Shown here one piece after another: positions 9,031 to 18,465 of a stretch of 64,000 nt of DNA (the stretch's first letter is position 1; every line of letters starts with the position of its first letter). The notes beneath the pieces were generated by a model. The model was not told the DNA's origin and ran no database searches. It worked only from the letters and a program-made list of their open reading frames with translations. The position numbers and the translations under genes were made by a program. Source of the DNA: Streptococcus anginosus (GTDB lineage: Bacteria; Bacillota; Bacilli; Lactobacillales; Streptococcaceae); assembly GCF_001697145.1 (NCBI RefSeq), contig NZ_CP012719.1, forward strand, positions 282,501 to 346,500. The letters run 5' to 3'.

Positions 9031-9449
9031 TTGATATCAATGCGATAAAAGAAGCTCTTCCACATCGTTACCCTATGCTGTTGGTTGATCGTGTGTTGGA
9101 AGTGAAAGAAGATGAGATTGTAGCGCTTAAAAATGTTACAATCAATGAGCCTTTTTTCAACGGACATTTCCCTGAATATCCTGTTATGCCGGGAGTTCTC
9201 ATTATGGAGGCTTTGGCTCAAACAGCCGGTGTTTTGGAATTATCCAAAGAAGAAAATAAAGGGAAATTGGTCTTTTATGCCGGAATGGACAAGGTGAAAT
9301 TTAAAAAACAAGTTGTTCCTGGTGATCAGCTCATCATGACAGCGAAGTTTGTGAAGCGTCGTAGCACCATTGCGGTTGTGGAAGCGAAAGCAGAAGTTGA
9401 CGGGAAGTTGGCAGCGAGTGGTACTTTAACTTTTGCCCTCGGACAATAA
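9027..9449 (+). CDS. fabZ: 3-hydroxyacyl-ACP dehydratase FabZ
   Basis: Hot-dog fold dehydratase, 140 aa, forming trans-2-enoyl-ACP, the substrate shared by FabK and FabM. The catalytic His47 is in [12 protein letters not shown] and Glu61 in MEALAQ. The start overlaps the accB stop by 4 bp. Because FabM and FabK compete for its product, its position in the same operon fixes the saturated/unsaturated balance. Confidence 0.96.
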   Translation: MIDINAIKEALPHRYPMLLVDRVLEVKEDEIVALKNVTINEPFFNGHFPEYPVMPGVLIMEALAQTAGVLELSKEENKGKLVFYAGMDKVKFKKQVVPGDQLIMTAKFVKRRSTIAVVEAKAEVDGKLAASGTLTFALGQ

Positions 9450-9465
9450 AAAAGGAGATTTCACC

Positions 9466-10833
9466 ATGTTTCGTAAGATTTTAATTGCCAACCGTGGGGA
9501 AATTGCGGTCAGAATTATTCGTGCAGCTAGAGAATTAGGGATTGCGACAGTCGCAGTCTATTCTACTGCTGACAAAGAAGCTCTCCATACTTTACTGGCA
9601 GATGAAGCGGTTTGTATAGGTCCGGCAAAGTCGACAGAATCCTACCTCAATATGAATGCGGTTCTTTCTACCGCAGTTTTGACTGGAGCAGAGGCGATTC
9701 ATCCAGGCTTTGGTTTTTTGAGTGAGAATTCTAAGTTTGCGACGATGTGCGAGGAAGTTGGTATTAAATTTATCGGTCCTTCGGGAGCGGTAATGGATTT
9801 AATGGGTGATAAAATCAATGCGCGTGCTCAGATGATTAAGGCTAATGTGCCTGTAATCCCAGGTTCTGATGGCGAAGTTCATACTTCAGACGAAGCACTT
9901 GCGATTGCAGAAAAAATTGGTTATCCAGTCATGCTGAAAGCTTCTGCTGGCGGTGGTGGCAAAGGTATTCGGAAGGTTGAAAAAGCAGAGGATTTAGTAG
10001 CTGCTTTTGAGTCAGCTTCTAGTGAAGCCAAGGCGGCTTTCGGAAATGGTGCCATGTATATGGAGCGGGTCATTTATCCAGCCCGGCATATTGAAGTCCA
10101 AATTTTGGCTGACCAACACGGGCATGTCGTCCACTTAGGCGAGCGCGATTGTTCACTTCAAAGAAATAATCAAAAAGTGCTGGAAGAAAGTCCGTCGGTT
10201 GCGATTGGCAAGACCCTTCGTCGTAAAATTGGGGAAGCTGCTGTACGAGCTGCCCAATCTGTCGGATATGAAAACGCTGGAACGATTGAATTCTTATTTA
10301 ATGAAGGCAAAAGAGAATTTTATTTCATGGAAATGAATACTCGTGTACAAGTGGAGCATCCGATAACGGAATTTGTAACGGGGGTGGACATTGTTAAGGA
10401 GCAAATCAAAATTGCTGCGGGGCAAGAGCTGCCTTTTAACCAAGAAGATATTCATATAACAGGTCACGCGATTGAGTGTCGAATCAATGCGGAAAATCCT
10501 GCATTTAACTTTGCACCAAGTCCGGGAAAGATTTCCAATCTCTATCTACCGAGTGGTGGGGTGGGGTTGCGTGTGGATTCTGCAGTTTATCCTGGCTACA
10601 CGATTCCGCCGTATTATGACAGCATGATTGCCAAGATTATTGTTCATGGTGAAAATCGCTTTGATGCATTAATGAAAATGCAGCGTGCGCTCTATGAGTT
10701 AGAAATCGACGGCGTTGTGACAAATAGCGGTTTTCAGTTAGATTTGATTTCAGACCCACATGTCATTGCTGGCGATTATGATACAGCTTTTCTTATGGAG
10801 AAATTTTTACCAGCTTATCAAAAGAAAAAGTAG
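9466..10833 (+). CDS. accC: acetyl-CoA carboxylase, biotin carboxylase subunit
   Basis: ATP-grasp enzyme that carboxylates the biotin on AccB. The start is ATG 9466 (455 aa) with AAAAAGGAG upstream. A GTG-type codon at 9433 inside fabZ is not needed. The N-terminal domain begins with ANRGEIAVRI (8-17), the glycine-rich ATP loop AGGGGKGI is at 161-168, and the ERDCSLQRRNQK-like motif and EMNTRVQVEHP follow. It is fully intact. Confidence 0.96.
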   Translation: MFRKILIANRGEIAVRIIRAARELGIATVAVYSTADKEALHTLLADEAVCIGPAKSTESYLNMNAVLSTAVLTGAEAIHPGFGFLSENSKFATMCEEVGIKFIGPSGAVMDLMGDKINARAQMIKANVPVIPGSDGEVHTSDEALAIAEKIGYPVMLKASAGGGGKGIRKVEKAEDLVAAFESASSEAKAAFGNGAMYMERVIYPARHIEVQILADQHGHVVHLGERDCSLQRNNQKVLEESPSVAIGKTLRRKIGEAAVRAAQSVGYENAGTIEFLFNEGKREFYFMEMNTRVQVEHPITEFVTGVDIVKEQIKIAAGQELPFNQEDIHITGHAIECRINAENPAFNFAPSPGKISNLYLPSGGVGLRVDSAVYPGYTIPPYYDSMIAKIIVHGENRFDALMKMQRALYELEIDGVVTNSGFQLDLISDPHVIAGDYDTAFLMEKFLPAYQKKK

Positions 10834-10853
10834 AGGAGTAAAGGATATAAGTC

Positions 10854-11717
10854 ATGGCTTTGTTTTCCAAAAAGGATAAGTATATTCGGATCAATCCAAA
10901 CCGTTCCAGTCGTGAGAAACCTCAAGTGAAACCAGAGTTTCCGGATGAATTGTTTTCAAAATGTCCAGGATGTAAGCATATCATTTACCAAAAAGATTTG
11001 GGAAGTGAACGGATTTGCCCGCAATGTGGCTATACGTTTCGTATTTCAGCTTTTGAACGCCTCAATTTAACGGTAGATGCCAATAGTTTTGAGGAATTAT
11101 TTACAGGAATTGAAACATCAGACCCCTTGAAGTTTCCTAAATATCGTGAAAAATTAAGGACTGTCCGTGAAAAAACAGGTTTGGATGAAGCGGTATTGAC
11201 AGGAATTGCGACAATCGGTGGTCAAAAAACTGCACTGGGGATCATGGATTCCAACTTTATCATGGCTTCTATGGGAACGGTCGTTGGAGAAAAAATTACT
11301 CGTCTTTTTGAATATGCTACAGAACATCAGTTGCCAATCACTTTGTTTACAGCTTCTGGTGGCGCTCGCATGCAAGAAGGAATTATGAGTTTGATGCAAA
11401 TGGCTAAAGTATCCGCAGCGGTGAAACGTCATTCTAATGCTGGCTTGTTTTATTTGACGATCTTAACAGACCCGACCACGGGTGGGGTGACGGCTTCATT
11501 TGCCATGGAAGGAGACATCATTTTGGCTGAAACGCAAGCGCTTGTTGGCTTTGCAGGTCGCCGAGTAATTGAAACAACCGTTCGTGAAAAATTGCCAGAT
11601 GACTTCCAAAAGGCAGAATTTTTGCTTGAACATGGTTTTGTTGATGCCATTATCAAACGCTTGGAATTGCGCTCTACCATTGCAATGTTATTGGCTTTCC
11701 ATGGAGGTGAACAATGA
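10854..11717 (+). CDS. accD: acetyl-CoA carboxylase carboxyltransferase beta subunit
   Basis: 287 aa. It pairs with AccA to transfer carboxyl from biotin to acetyl-CoA. The four-cysteine zinc ribbon is at Cys37, Cys40, Cys55 and Cys58, followed by the crotonase-like carboxyltransferase domain ([19 protein letters not shown]). The end overlaps accA by 4 bp, a usual arrangement for keeping the two subunits equal. Confidence 0.96.
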   Translation: MALFSKKDKYIRINPNRSSREKPQVKPEFPDELFSKCPGCKHIIYQKDLGSERICPQCGYTFRISAFERLNLTVDANSFEELFTGIETSDPLKFPKYREKLRTVREKTGLDEAVLTGIATIGGQKTALGIMDSNFIMASMGTVVGEKITRLFEYATEHQLPITLFTASGGARMQEGIMSLMQMAKVSAAVKRHSNAGLFYLTILTDPTTGGVTASFAMEGDIILAETQALVGFAGRRVIETTVREKLPDDFQKAEFLLEHGFVDAIIKRLELRSTIAMLLAFHGGEQ

Positions 11718-12484
11718 CAAAGATTACCCGAATTATTAAAGAAGCACGAGATCAGGCACGATTGACAGCTTTGGATTTTGCGCAAGGAATTTGCGAGAAT
11801 TTTATTGAATTACATGGCGATCGTTCTTTTCGAGATGACGGAGCGGTTATCGGTGGAATCGGAACTTTAGATGGTCAGCCCATCACCGTTGTTGGGATTC
11901 AAAAAGGACGCAATCTACAGGATAATTTGCAACGGAATTTTGGACAACCTCATCCAGAAGGTTATCGAAAAGCACTTCGCTTGATGAAGCAGGCAGAGAA
12001 ATTTGGTCGTCCTATCGTTACGTTTATCAATACAGCCGGTGCTTATCCGGGAGTTGGGGCTGAAGAGCGCGGTCAAGGAGAAGCTATTGCGCGTAATTTG
12101 CTCGAGATGAGCGATTTAAAGGTGCCGATTATCGCTATTATTATCGGTGAAGGCGGATCTGGAGGAGCGCTAGCTTTAGCTGTTGCAGACAAGGTCTGGA
12201 TGCTAGAAAATTCAATTTACGCGGTGCTTAGTCCCGAAGGTTTTGCTTCTATCTTGTGGAAAGACGGCAGTCGTGCTATGGAAGCTGCAGAACTCATGAA
12301 AATCACTTCTCATGAGCTTCTTGATATGGGAGTAGTGGACAAGGTGATTCCAGAAGCAAGGCTTAGCAATCAGGATTTATTGTATGCTGTGAAGCAAGAA
12401 ATAGTTGCTGAATTAGCAAATTTGTCTCAGCTACCACTTGAACAACTTTTAGAAGCACGTTACCAACGATTTCGAAAATACTAA
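11714..12484 (+). CDS. accA: acetyl-CoA carboxylase carboxyltransferase alpha subunit
   Basis: 256 aa, the last gene of the lipid cluster. Typical alpha-subunit motifs are present: [34 protein letters not shown] and [10 protein letters not shown]. The streptococcal form lacks the longer N-terminus of the enterobacterial protein. It is followed by a strong terminator. Confidence 0.96.
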   Translation: MTKITRIIKEARDQARLTALDFAQGICENFIELHGDRSFRDDGAVIGGIGTLDGQPITVVGIQKGRNLQDNLQRNFGQPHPEGYRKALRLMKQAEKFGRPIVTFINTAGAYPGVGAEERGQGEAIARNLLEMSDLKVPIIAIIIGEGGSGGALALAVADKVWMLENSIYAVLSPEGFASILWKDGSRAMEAAELMKITSHELLDMGVVDKVIPEARLSNQDLLYAVKQEIVAELANLSQLPLEQLLEARYQRFRKY

Positions 12485-12491
12485 TAAAAAT

Positions 12492-12531
12492 CAGAAGTGG
12501 ATTGGCTTGTACCGTTCACTTCTGTTTTTTT
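12492..12531 (+). terminator. terminator of the fab/acc cluster
   Basis: CAGAAGTG (12492-12499) pairs perfectly with CACTTCTG (12517-12524), followed by seven T residues. Confidence 0.8.
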
Positions 12532-12563
12532 ATTTTTAAAATACGCTTTTCTGTAATATTTTC

Positions 12564-12572
12564 TGCTATAAT
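12564..12572 (+). promoter_or_regulatory. extended -10 promoter of dedA-like gene
   Basis: TGCTATAAT at 12564-12572. No good -35 lies 17 bp upstream, so the extended TGn element probably carries recognition. Confidence 0.55.
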
Positions 12573-12596
12573 AGAGAATGGACAAAAGGAGAAGAG

Positions 12597-13256
12597 ATGT
12601 TTATTATTGATTTTATCTTGCATATTGATGCACACATTTATAATATTGCTCATGCTGTAGGTGGCTGGACATATTTGATTTTGTTTTTGGTAATTTTTAT
12701 TGAGACAGCTGCGGTAGTATTTCCATTCCTGCCGGGAGACAGCTTACTTTTTGCTGCAGGCGCTCTATCAGCTAATCCAGCAATGCATTTTAATGTTCTA
12801 CTTTTTATGCTTCTATTTTTTGTGGGAGCTTTTGTTGGCGATACCTGTAATTTCTTCATTGGCAGAACCTTGGGTTATCGTTTTGTACATTATAAATTTT
12901 TCAGTAAATTGATAAAAGAAGAAAATATCAAAGAAGCAGAAGTGTATTTTGAAAAACATGGCTCTACTTCTATTATTTTAGGACGCTATATTCCCATTAT
13001 TCGTACCTTTGTACCATTTGTAGCAGGCATTAGCCAATTCCCAGTTCAGTCTTTTCTGAAACGAGCTTTTATCGCAGCTTTGTCTTGGTCTTTGATTGCG
13101 ACAGGGGCAGGCTATCTTTTTGGGAATATCCCCTTTGTGAAAACTCATTTTTCAGCGATTATTTTGGGAATTGTCATTGTCACCTTACTCCCAACTGTGA
13201 TAAGTGTGGTTCGAAGTGCAATGATTAAAAAGCGAAACAATCAAATGAAGAGATAA
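12597..13256 (+). CDS. DedA / SNARE-associated family membrane protein
   Basis: 219 aa with several hydrophobic segments and the DedA signature FPFLPGDSLLFAAGAL near residues 41-57, followed by GDTCNFFIGRTLGYR and the motif GRYIPIIRTFVPFVAG near 129-144. Members act as undecaprenyl-phosphate or phosphatidylethanolamine flippases and affect envelope stress. AAAGGAG lies before the ATG. It is a single-gene unit between accA and serS. The substrate in this organism is inferred, not shown. Confidence 0.85.
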   Translation: MFIIDFILHIDAHIYNIAHAVGGWTYLILFLVIFIETAAVVFPFLPGDSLLFAAGALSANPAMHFNVLLFMLLFFVGAFVGDTCNFFIGRTLGYRFVHYKFFSKLIKEENIKEAEVYFEKHGSTSIILGRYIPIIRTFVPFVAGISQFPVQSFLKRAFIAALSWSLIATGAGYLFGNIPFVKTHFSAIILGIVIVTLLPTVISVVRSAMIKKRNNQMKR

Positions 13257-13257
13257 G

Positions 13258-13292
13258 AAAACTCTGAGATGATTTGAAAATCTCAGAGTTTT
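13258..13292. terminator. bidirectional terminator between dedA-like gene and serS
   Basis: A perfect 13-bp inverted repeat (13258-13270 / 13280-13292, AAAACTCTGAGAT arms) between two convergent genes. A-tracts and T-tracts on both sides make it usable from either direction. Confidence 0.85.
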
Positions 13293-13296
13293 TATG

Positions 13297-14574
13297 TTAT
13301 TTTGGAGCAATCATTTTCACACCGCCCATGTATGGACGAAGTACTTCTGGAATAGTGACGGAGCCGTCTTCATTTTGATAATTTTCAAGAATAGCTGCAA
13401 CGGTACGACCAACTGCAAGACCGGATCCATTCAAAGTGTGTAGGAGTTTGACCTTGCCATCTGCTTCGTCACGGTAACGGATTTGGGCACGACGAGCTTG
13501 GAAATCTTCGGTATTGGAACAGCTAGAAATTTCACGGTAGGTATTCTGTGCTGGAATCCAGACTTCCAAGTCGTAGGTCTTCGCTGCAGAGAAGCCCATA
13601 TCCCCTGTAGAAAGTGCAACAACGCGGTAAGGAAGATTTAATTTCTGAAGGATATTTTCGGCGTTAGCGGTCATTTTTTCTAATTCTTCATAAGAATGCT
13701 CTGGTTTGGCAAATTTGACCATTTCCACTTTGTGGAATTGATGCAAACGAATCAAACCACGGGTGTCACGACCGGCAGAACCAGCTTCAGAACGGAAAGA
13801 CGGACTCATGGCTGTGAAGTAGATTGGCAAGTCTTTTCCGTCTAAAATTTCCCCACGGTAGTAGTTTGTCAAAGGAACTTCAGCAGTTGGAATGAGAACG
13901 TAATTTGTATCGCTCAATTCAAACGTATCTTCTTTGAATTTTGGATATTGACCAGTCCCAAACATAGAATCGTGATTAACCATGTAAGGAGGAATGACTT
14001 CTGTGTAGCCCTCTTTTTGATGCTCGTCTAACATGAAATTATAAATAGCGCGTTCTAGACGAGCTCCTAATCCTTTGTAAAAGAGGAAGCGAGCGCCAGT
14101 TACTTTTGCCCCGCGTTCCCAGTCGAGAATATCAAGATTTTCCCCAAGATCCCAGTGAGCTTTTACATCAAAGTCAAACACACGTGGCGTCCCCCAACGG
14201 CGAACTTCTACATTATCGTCTTCGTCAGCACCTACCGGCACACTATCGTGAGGAATATTTGGCAAAGTCGTTGTAAACTCGGTTAATGTAGCGTCAATTT
14301 CTGCTAACTCTGCGTCTAATGCTTTAACTTCAGCAGATAATGTTTGCATGGCAGCAATTTTATCATCAGCATTTTCTTTATTACGTTTTGCTTGGGCAAT
14401 TTCTGCTGACACCGTATTTCGTTCTGCTTTTAAATTTTCGACTTTAACCAAGAGTTCACGGCGTTTGCTATCAAACTCTTTCATTTTATCAAGTGTTACA
14501 GCATCAACGCCACGAGTTGCTAGTTTTTGTGCAATAGTATCAAAATCTGTGCGAATGCGTTTAATATCTAACAT
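13297..14574 (-). CDS. serS: seryl-tRNA synthetase
   Basis: Class II synthetase charging tRNA-Ser, 425 aa from ATG 14574 (MLDIKRIR), preceded by AGGAGG. An in-frame upstream ATG at 14697 lies inside the T-box leader and is not the start. The N-terminal coiled-coil arm (about 30-100) binds the long variable arm of tRNA-Ser. Motif 2 ([13 protein letters not shown]) and motif 3 (GSGLAVGRT) are intact near the C-terminus. Expression is controlled by the leader described separately. Confidence 0.96.
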   Translation of the reverse strand: MLDIKRIRTDFDTIAQKLATRGVDAVTLDKMKEFDSKRRELLVKVENLKAERNTVSAEIAQAKRNKENADDKIAAMQTLSAEVKALDAELAEIDATLTEFTTTLPNIPHDSVPVGADEDDNVEVRRWGTPRVFDFDVKAHWDLGENLDILDWERGAKVTGARFLFYKGLGARLERAIYNFMLDEHQKEGYTEVIPPYMVNHDSMFGTGQYPKFKEDTFELSDTNYVLIPTAEVPLTNYYRGEILDGKDLPIYFTAMSPSFRSEAGSAGRDTRGLIRLHQFHKVEMVKFAKPEHSYEELEKMTANAENILQKLNLPYRVVALSTGDMGFSAAKTYDLEVWIPAQNTYREISSCSNTEDFQARRAQIRYRDEADGKVKLLHTLNGSGLAVGRTVAAILENYQNEDGSVTIPEVLRPYMGGVKMIAPK

Positions 14575-14766
14575 AAGACCTCCTAGAGAATAAAAGTGCA
14601 CCTGTGAAACTGTTGGAGTGGCAGGGCCACGGTTCCATCCAACTTCACATAAGTGCACTTGATTATTTATGAAATTAGTATTACGGTAGAATTTCAAGCT
14701 AGCTCTCTATCTGCTCACAGCTGCCGCAGACTTTCTGAAAGAGATACTAGATTTACTTATCCGTTT
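14575..14766 (-). promoter_or_regulatory. T-box riboswitch of serS
   Basis: The minus-strand leader of about 190 nt carries the T-box sequence TGGAACCGTGG (plus coordinates 14627-14637). It lies in a long nested hairpin: AAGTGCAC/GTGCACTT, TGTGAA/TTCACA, GTTGGA/TCCAAC, spanning 14592-14660. Uncharged tRNA-Ser pairing with the T-box would open it. The last base pair of the usual ACCGCG is changed to ACCGUG. The U-run after the hairpin is short (TTTTATT). Confidence 0.85.
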
Positions 14767-14772
14767 CTTACG

Positions 14773-14801
14773 ATTATACAAAAATTCTTATTTTTTTGCA
14801 A
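14773..14801 (-). promoter_or_regulatory. serS promoter
   Basis: Minus strand -35 TTGCAA (14796-14801), 17 bp, -10 TATAAT (14773-14778). The -35 overlaps the last codons of the DUF956 gene. Confidence 0.75.
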
Positions 14802-15159
14802 ATAGATTTTTAAAAAATTGACCAATTGTTTGAATCAGTGTCGGTAATTTAATAACCTTTTCATTGCCGATATGATTTCGAGCATGTTTCAAAATAGTTC
14901 CAGCATCTTTTGAAGCGAAAAGGAATTTTCCTTTATTGGTAAAGACTTCAAAATGACGACTAATTCGTTTGCCAGACACATTGGCACCGATTTGATGGAT
15001 AGTATCCCAAGGGATTTGAATATAGTCTTCGACATTGGCATCTGCATAAAATTCGAGCGCTTTATCTCCAACTAAGAATTTTCCAACTTTCCCTCCAATT
15101 CCCAGATAAGAAGTTCCTGTTGTTTGAAAATCAATTTTTGTATTTTGTGACTGTGCCAT
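14788..15159 (-). CDS. manO: DUF956 family protein (ManO)
   Basis: A 123-aa cytoplasmic protein of the DUF956 family, regularly encoded after mannose-family PTS operons and assumed to tune or assist the transporter. The start is ATG 15159, with GAGG seven bases upstream. A TTG two codons earlier has no better site. No catalytic motif is visible. A hairpin separates it from manN, so it is probably read partly by leakage through that terminator. Function is inferred from context only. Confidence 0.8.
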   Translation of the reverse strand: MAQSQNTKIDFQTTGTSYLGIGGKVGKFLVGDKALEFYADANVEDYIQIPWDTIHQIGANVSGKRISRHFEVFTNKGKFLFASKDAGTILKHARNHIGNEKVIKLPTLIQTIGQFFKNLFAKK

Positions 15160-15214
15160 GTTCAATCCTCGTTTATCTATTATCCTCCCTATTATAGCAC
15201 ATTTATTGTCAATA

Positions 15215-15240
15215 AAAAAGAAGGCCGAAACCTTCTTTTT
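15215..15240 (-). terminator. terminator after manN
   Basis: AAAAAGAAGG (15215-15224) pairs perfectly with CCTTCTTTTT (15231-15240) around a 6-nt loop. On the minus strand it ends manLMN before the DUF956 gene. Confidence 0.75.
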
Positions 15241-15245
15241 GTTAT

Positions 15246-16157
15246 TTACATGATTCCGAAGAAGCGTGCCACAATACCAACGATGAAGAGACCGATGATA
15301 ATTGTGATTGGAGAAACTTTCTTCTTAAGCAACCACATACATAGGAATGTAAGAAGAAGCCCCATCAAGCCAGGAATTAAAGCATCTAACTGTCCTTGAA
15401 GTGTTTGAGCTTGTATTTTATCAAGTCCAAGACCACTATTTACTTGACCAAGGATATCATGTAATTGTTGACCAGTAACATTTCCTTTAGGGAATTCAAT
15501 GTAAGCACCTTTAGACAAAGTCTTAGAAGGAAGTCCTACCGTAAAGGCAATATTTACCCAACGTTCAACAAGAACGGCGATGATGAACATACCAAGGATT
15601 GAAGCTCCTTTGGTGATGTCTTGAAGGATACCACCTGACATGTCTTTTGTAATTTCAGAACCAGCTTTGTAGCCAAGTTCTTGAGTGTACCATAAGAAGG
15701 CCATACGGATAAGATTCCAAAGTACGAAGAAGAGGATTGGCCCCATCACGTTACCTGCCATAGCAAGTGAGGCACCAAGAGCACCGAGGATAGGACGAAC
15801 GGTAAACCAGAAGACTGGGTCACCGATACCAGCAAGAGGTCCCATCATACCGATTTTAACCCCTTGGATAGCAGTGTTGTCAATTTCAGCCCCGTTAGCC
15901 TTTTCTTCTTCAAGGGCGAGTGTCACACCAATGATAGGAGCAGCTACGTATGGGTGAGTATTAAAGAATTCCAAGTGACGTTCAAGAGCCGCAGCACGGT
16001 CTTCTTTAGAAGTGTAAAGTTTTTTGATAGCTGGGATAAGTGCGTACGCCCAACCTAAGTTTTGCATCCGTTCATAGTTCCAAGAACCTTGCAAGAAAGT
16101 TGAACGCCACCAAACTTTTTGACGATCTGATTTTGATAATTGAATTTTTTCTGTCAT
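15246..16157 (-). CDS. manN: PTS mannose/glucose family transporter subunit IID
   Basis: 303 aa membrane component of the ManLMN sugar permease. The IID motif GMMGPLAGIGDPVFW is near residues 102-116, with several C-terminal hydrophobic segments. Together with IIC it forms the channel for glucose, mannose, glucosamine and related sugars, and in many Firmicutes also the docking site for class IIa bacteriocins. It lies 19 bp downstream of manM. Confidence 0.94.
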   Translation of the reverse strand: MTEKIQLSKSDRQKVWWRSTFLQGSWNYERMQNLGWAYALIPAIKKLYTSKEDRAAALERHLEFFNTHPYVAAPIIGVTLALEEEKANGAEIDNTAIQGVKIGMMGPLAGIGDPVFWFTVRPILGALGASLAMAGNVMGPILFFVLWNLIRMAFLWYTQELGYKAGSEITKDMSGGILQDITKGASILGMFIIAVLVERWVNIAFTVGLPSKTLSKGAYIEFPKGNVTGQQLHDILGQVNSGLGLDKIQAQTLQGQLDALIPGLMGLLLTFLCMWLLKKKVSPITIIIGLFIVGIVARFFGIM

Positions 16158-16176
16158 GGTATTAGTAGCTCCTTTC

Positions 16177-16980
16177 TTAGTAGTCTTCTAAAATATCACC
16201 AATTGGGTCATTTGATGTAGCAGAACCGCCGCCACCATTTCCGCCTTTTTTAGAAAGGTTGATGTAAATCAAGGCAATTGCGACACCAATAGTACCCATA
16301 GCAATAAGAGTAAGGTTTGATAAAGCTGCAAGTGCAAAACCGATAGCAAAGAATGGCCATACTTCGCGAGTTGCCATCATGTTGATAACCATCGCGTAAC
16401 CAACGGCAACGACCATACCACCACCGACAGCCATACCACCTGACAACCAAGCAGGCATAGCATTCAAGACACCTTGAACGACTGATGTTGGAACTGCAAG
16501 AAGAAGAGCAGCAGGAATAGCAATACGAAGACCTTGAAGAAGAAGTGCAACTAAGTGAGTACGTTCTACAGCACCGATGTTACCTTCTTTAGCAGCAGCA
16601 TCAGCACCGTGAACAAGACCTACTGAAATTGTACGAACAATCATTGTAAGGAAGAGACCTGCAACTGCAAGAGGGATAGCAGTTGTATAAGCGAAACTGA
16701 TACCTTTATCAGTGAAGTCGCCACCTTGTACCATGATGATTGCAGATGCTACAGAAGCAAGTGCAGCATCAGGAGCAACGGCAGCACCAATGTTTGCCCA
16801 ACCAAGAGCAATCATTTGAAGTGTACCACCAAGGATGACACCTGCTTCCAAGTGTCCTGTTACTAGACCGATAAGGGTACAAGCAACAAGTGGTTGGTGG
16901 AATTGAAATTGGTCCAAGATTCCTTCGAGTCCAGCAAGAAAGGCAACGAAGACCACTAAAATCATAGAAATAATTGACAT
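16177..16980 (-). CDS. manM: PTS mannose/glucose family transporter subunit IIC
   Basis: 267 aa, strongly hydrophobic, with the IIC signature GLVTGHLEAGVILGGTLQMIALGW near residues 38-61. The C-terminal tail is glycine-rich (GGNGGGGS) and ends in an acidic stretch. It makes the sugar-translocating pore with IID. It is second in the manLMN operon, 17 bp after manL. Confidence 0.94.
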   Translation of the reverse strand: MSIISMILVVFVAFLAGLEGILDQFQFHQPLVACTLIGLVTGHLEAGVILGGTLQMIALGWANIGAAVAPDAALASVASAIIMVQGGDFTDKGISFAYTTAIPLAVAGLFLTMIVRTISVGLVHGADAAAKEGNIGAVERTHLVALLLQGLRIAIPAALLLAVPTSVVQGVLNAMPAWLSGGMAVGGGMVVAVGYAMVINMMATREVWPFFAIGFALAALSNLTLIAMGTIGVAIALIYINLSKKGGNGGGGSATSNDPIGDILEDY

Positions 16981-16997
16981 ATTCTAAATCCTTTCCA

Positions 16998-17987
16998 TTA
17001 TTGAACGTTGGCTTTTTTAATTAAGTCAAACAAATCTTTTTTGGAGTCATTTGGCACTTTACGTACGTCAAATTCCACTCCGAGGTCACGCAATTTTTCA
17101 AAGGTTGCAACATCATCTTTGTCCATTGACAAAACGTTATTGACCATTGTTTTACCAGTTGAGTGAGCCATTGAGCCAACATTAAGTGTTTTGATTTCAA
17201 CACCGCCTTCAACAGCACGGAGTGCATCTTGAGGAGTTTCAAAAAGAATCAGTGCATGTGTGTTACCAAAACGAGGGTCTTTTGCTACCGCAATCAATTT
17301 GTCAATTGGGACAACATTTGCTTTGACATTACCAGGAGCAGCTTGTTTGATCAACTCTTTACGAAGTTTATCAGCTGATACGGAGTCAGAAGCAACGATG
17401 ATACGGTCTGCTTTAGAATCTGGTGTCCAAGCAGTTGCAACTTGACCGTGGAGAAGACGTGTATCAATACGAGCAAGATTGATTTTCAACTTGCCATCGC
17501 CGATAACGGTTCCTTCTGGAATAGCAGCTTGAGCAGTTGGTGCAGCTGGTGCACTTGTTACCTCAGCTACAGGATTTAGTTCTTCAGGAAGAGCTTTCAC
17601 TCCATCCTTTGCTTCTTTGATGATGTTTGCGACAACAGCGTCAACGCCAGCATTGGCATCCATCATTCGTTCAGTATAAGCTTGAATCAACATTGGCAGA
17701 TTCAAACCTGTAATGATCGCGAACTTACGGTCAGGATTTTCACCCATTACGCGGCTAGCTTGGTTAAATGGAGAACCACTCCACAGGTCAGCCAAAACTA
17801 GAACTTCATCGTTCGCGTCAAAAGCAGCCACAGCATCATTGAACTTAGCATACAAATCATCAGGACCTTCGTTTGGCATAAAAGTTACAACTTGAACTTT
17901 TTCTTGCTCACCAAAAATCATAGAACCTGATTGATGAATACCAGCAGCAAATTCACCATGGCTTGCAATAATGATTCCGATACTCAT
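16998..17987 (-). CDS. manL: PTS mannose/glucose family transporter subunit IIAB
   Basis: 329-aa fused IIA-IIB energy-coupling protein. The IIA domain (about 1-135) takes phosphate from HPr on His10 (IASHGEF). A Pro/Ala linker (about 140-158) leads to the IIB domain (about 165-329), phosphorylated on His180 in RLLHGQV. In streptococci ManL also takes part in catabolite control. It is the first gene of the operon, under the promoter with a cre-like site. Confidence 0.95.
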   Translation of the reverse strand: MSIGIIIASHGEFAAGIHQSGSMIFGEQEKVQVVTFMPNEGPDDLYAKFNDAVAAFDANDEVLVLADLWSGSPFNQASRVMGENPDRKFAIITGLNLPMLIQAYTERMMDANAGVDAVVANIIKEAKDGVKALPEELNPVAEVTSAPAAPTAQAAIPEGTVIGDGKLKINLARIDTRLLHGQVATAWTPDSKADRIIVASDSVSADKLRKELIKQAAPGNVKANVVPIDKLIAVAKDPRFGNTHALILFETPQDALRAVEGGVEIKTLNVGSMAHSTGKTMVNNVLSMDKDDVATFEKLRDLGVEFDVRKVPNDSKKDLFDLIKKANVQ

Positions 17988-18048
17988 TATTGTCTTTCCT
18001 CCTTATAAAATGTTTGACTTAAGTTTAAGAAAAATTTAAGACTACTTA

Positions 18049-18077
18049 AGTATAAAACGTTTTCATGAAAAATGCAA
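18049..18077 (-). promoter_or_regulatory. manLMN promoter with cre-like site
   Basis: Minus-strand -35 TTGCAT (18072-18077), 17 bp, -10 TATACT (18049-18054). Within the spacer, TGAAAACGTTTTAT (18053-18066) fits the CcpA cre consensus apart from the last two bases, so CcpA binding would sit over the promoter. The 5' leader is about 55 nt. Confidence 0.65.
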
Positions 18078-18430
18078 TAGTTTGAGCTAAAAAAATCAAA
18101 ATCTTTCATATTTTTGACAGATTGTAAACGGACAAAACTAGCCATTTAAACAATATATTAACCTTGAAAAGCACTTGGAAAAATAATGAAAATTTTGAAA
18201 AAATAATTCTATCTACACGAATTATTAAATAAGAAAGAGGAAAATCAATAAAAAATCTAGGAACATTTTAAATTTAAAAAAACAAAATTTATAATATTCA
18301 ATTTATAGCATAAATAAACTGATAGAAAATAATTGAAAATCAATAGCTGATGAGACTGCCCCCATGATTGCTAGTGCACAATCAGTTGCAGAAAAATGAA
18401 ATCTGGGAAGATGACGTGTAAATATTAAAA
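18078..18430. other. AT-rich intergenic region, no gene seen
   Basis: About 350 bp of very AT-rich sequence between the manL promoter and the terminator of the HAD gene. I found no reading frame of more than a few dozen codons with a ribosome site and no structured RNA motif that I recognise. Confidence 0.5.
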
Positions 18431-18455
18431 AGTCGGACAGAAAACCTATCCAACT
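18431..18455 (-). terminator. terminator of HAD phosphatase gene
   Basis: On the minus strand AGTTGGATAG pairs with CTGTCCGACT (all ten positions, three G-U) around GTTTT, followed by TTTTT. Confidence 0.7.
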
Positions 18456-18465
18456 CTAAGTCTTA

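Noticed and set aside
16250-16450. Minus-strand Tyr/Cys/Trp-rich ORF inside manM
   Set aside because: Shifted-frame shadow of the glycine-rich IIC protein.
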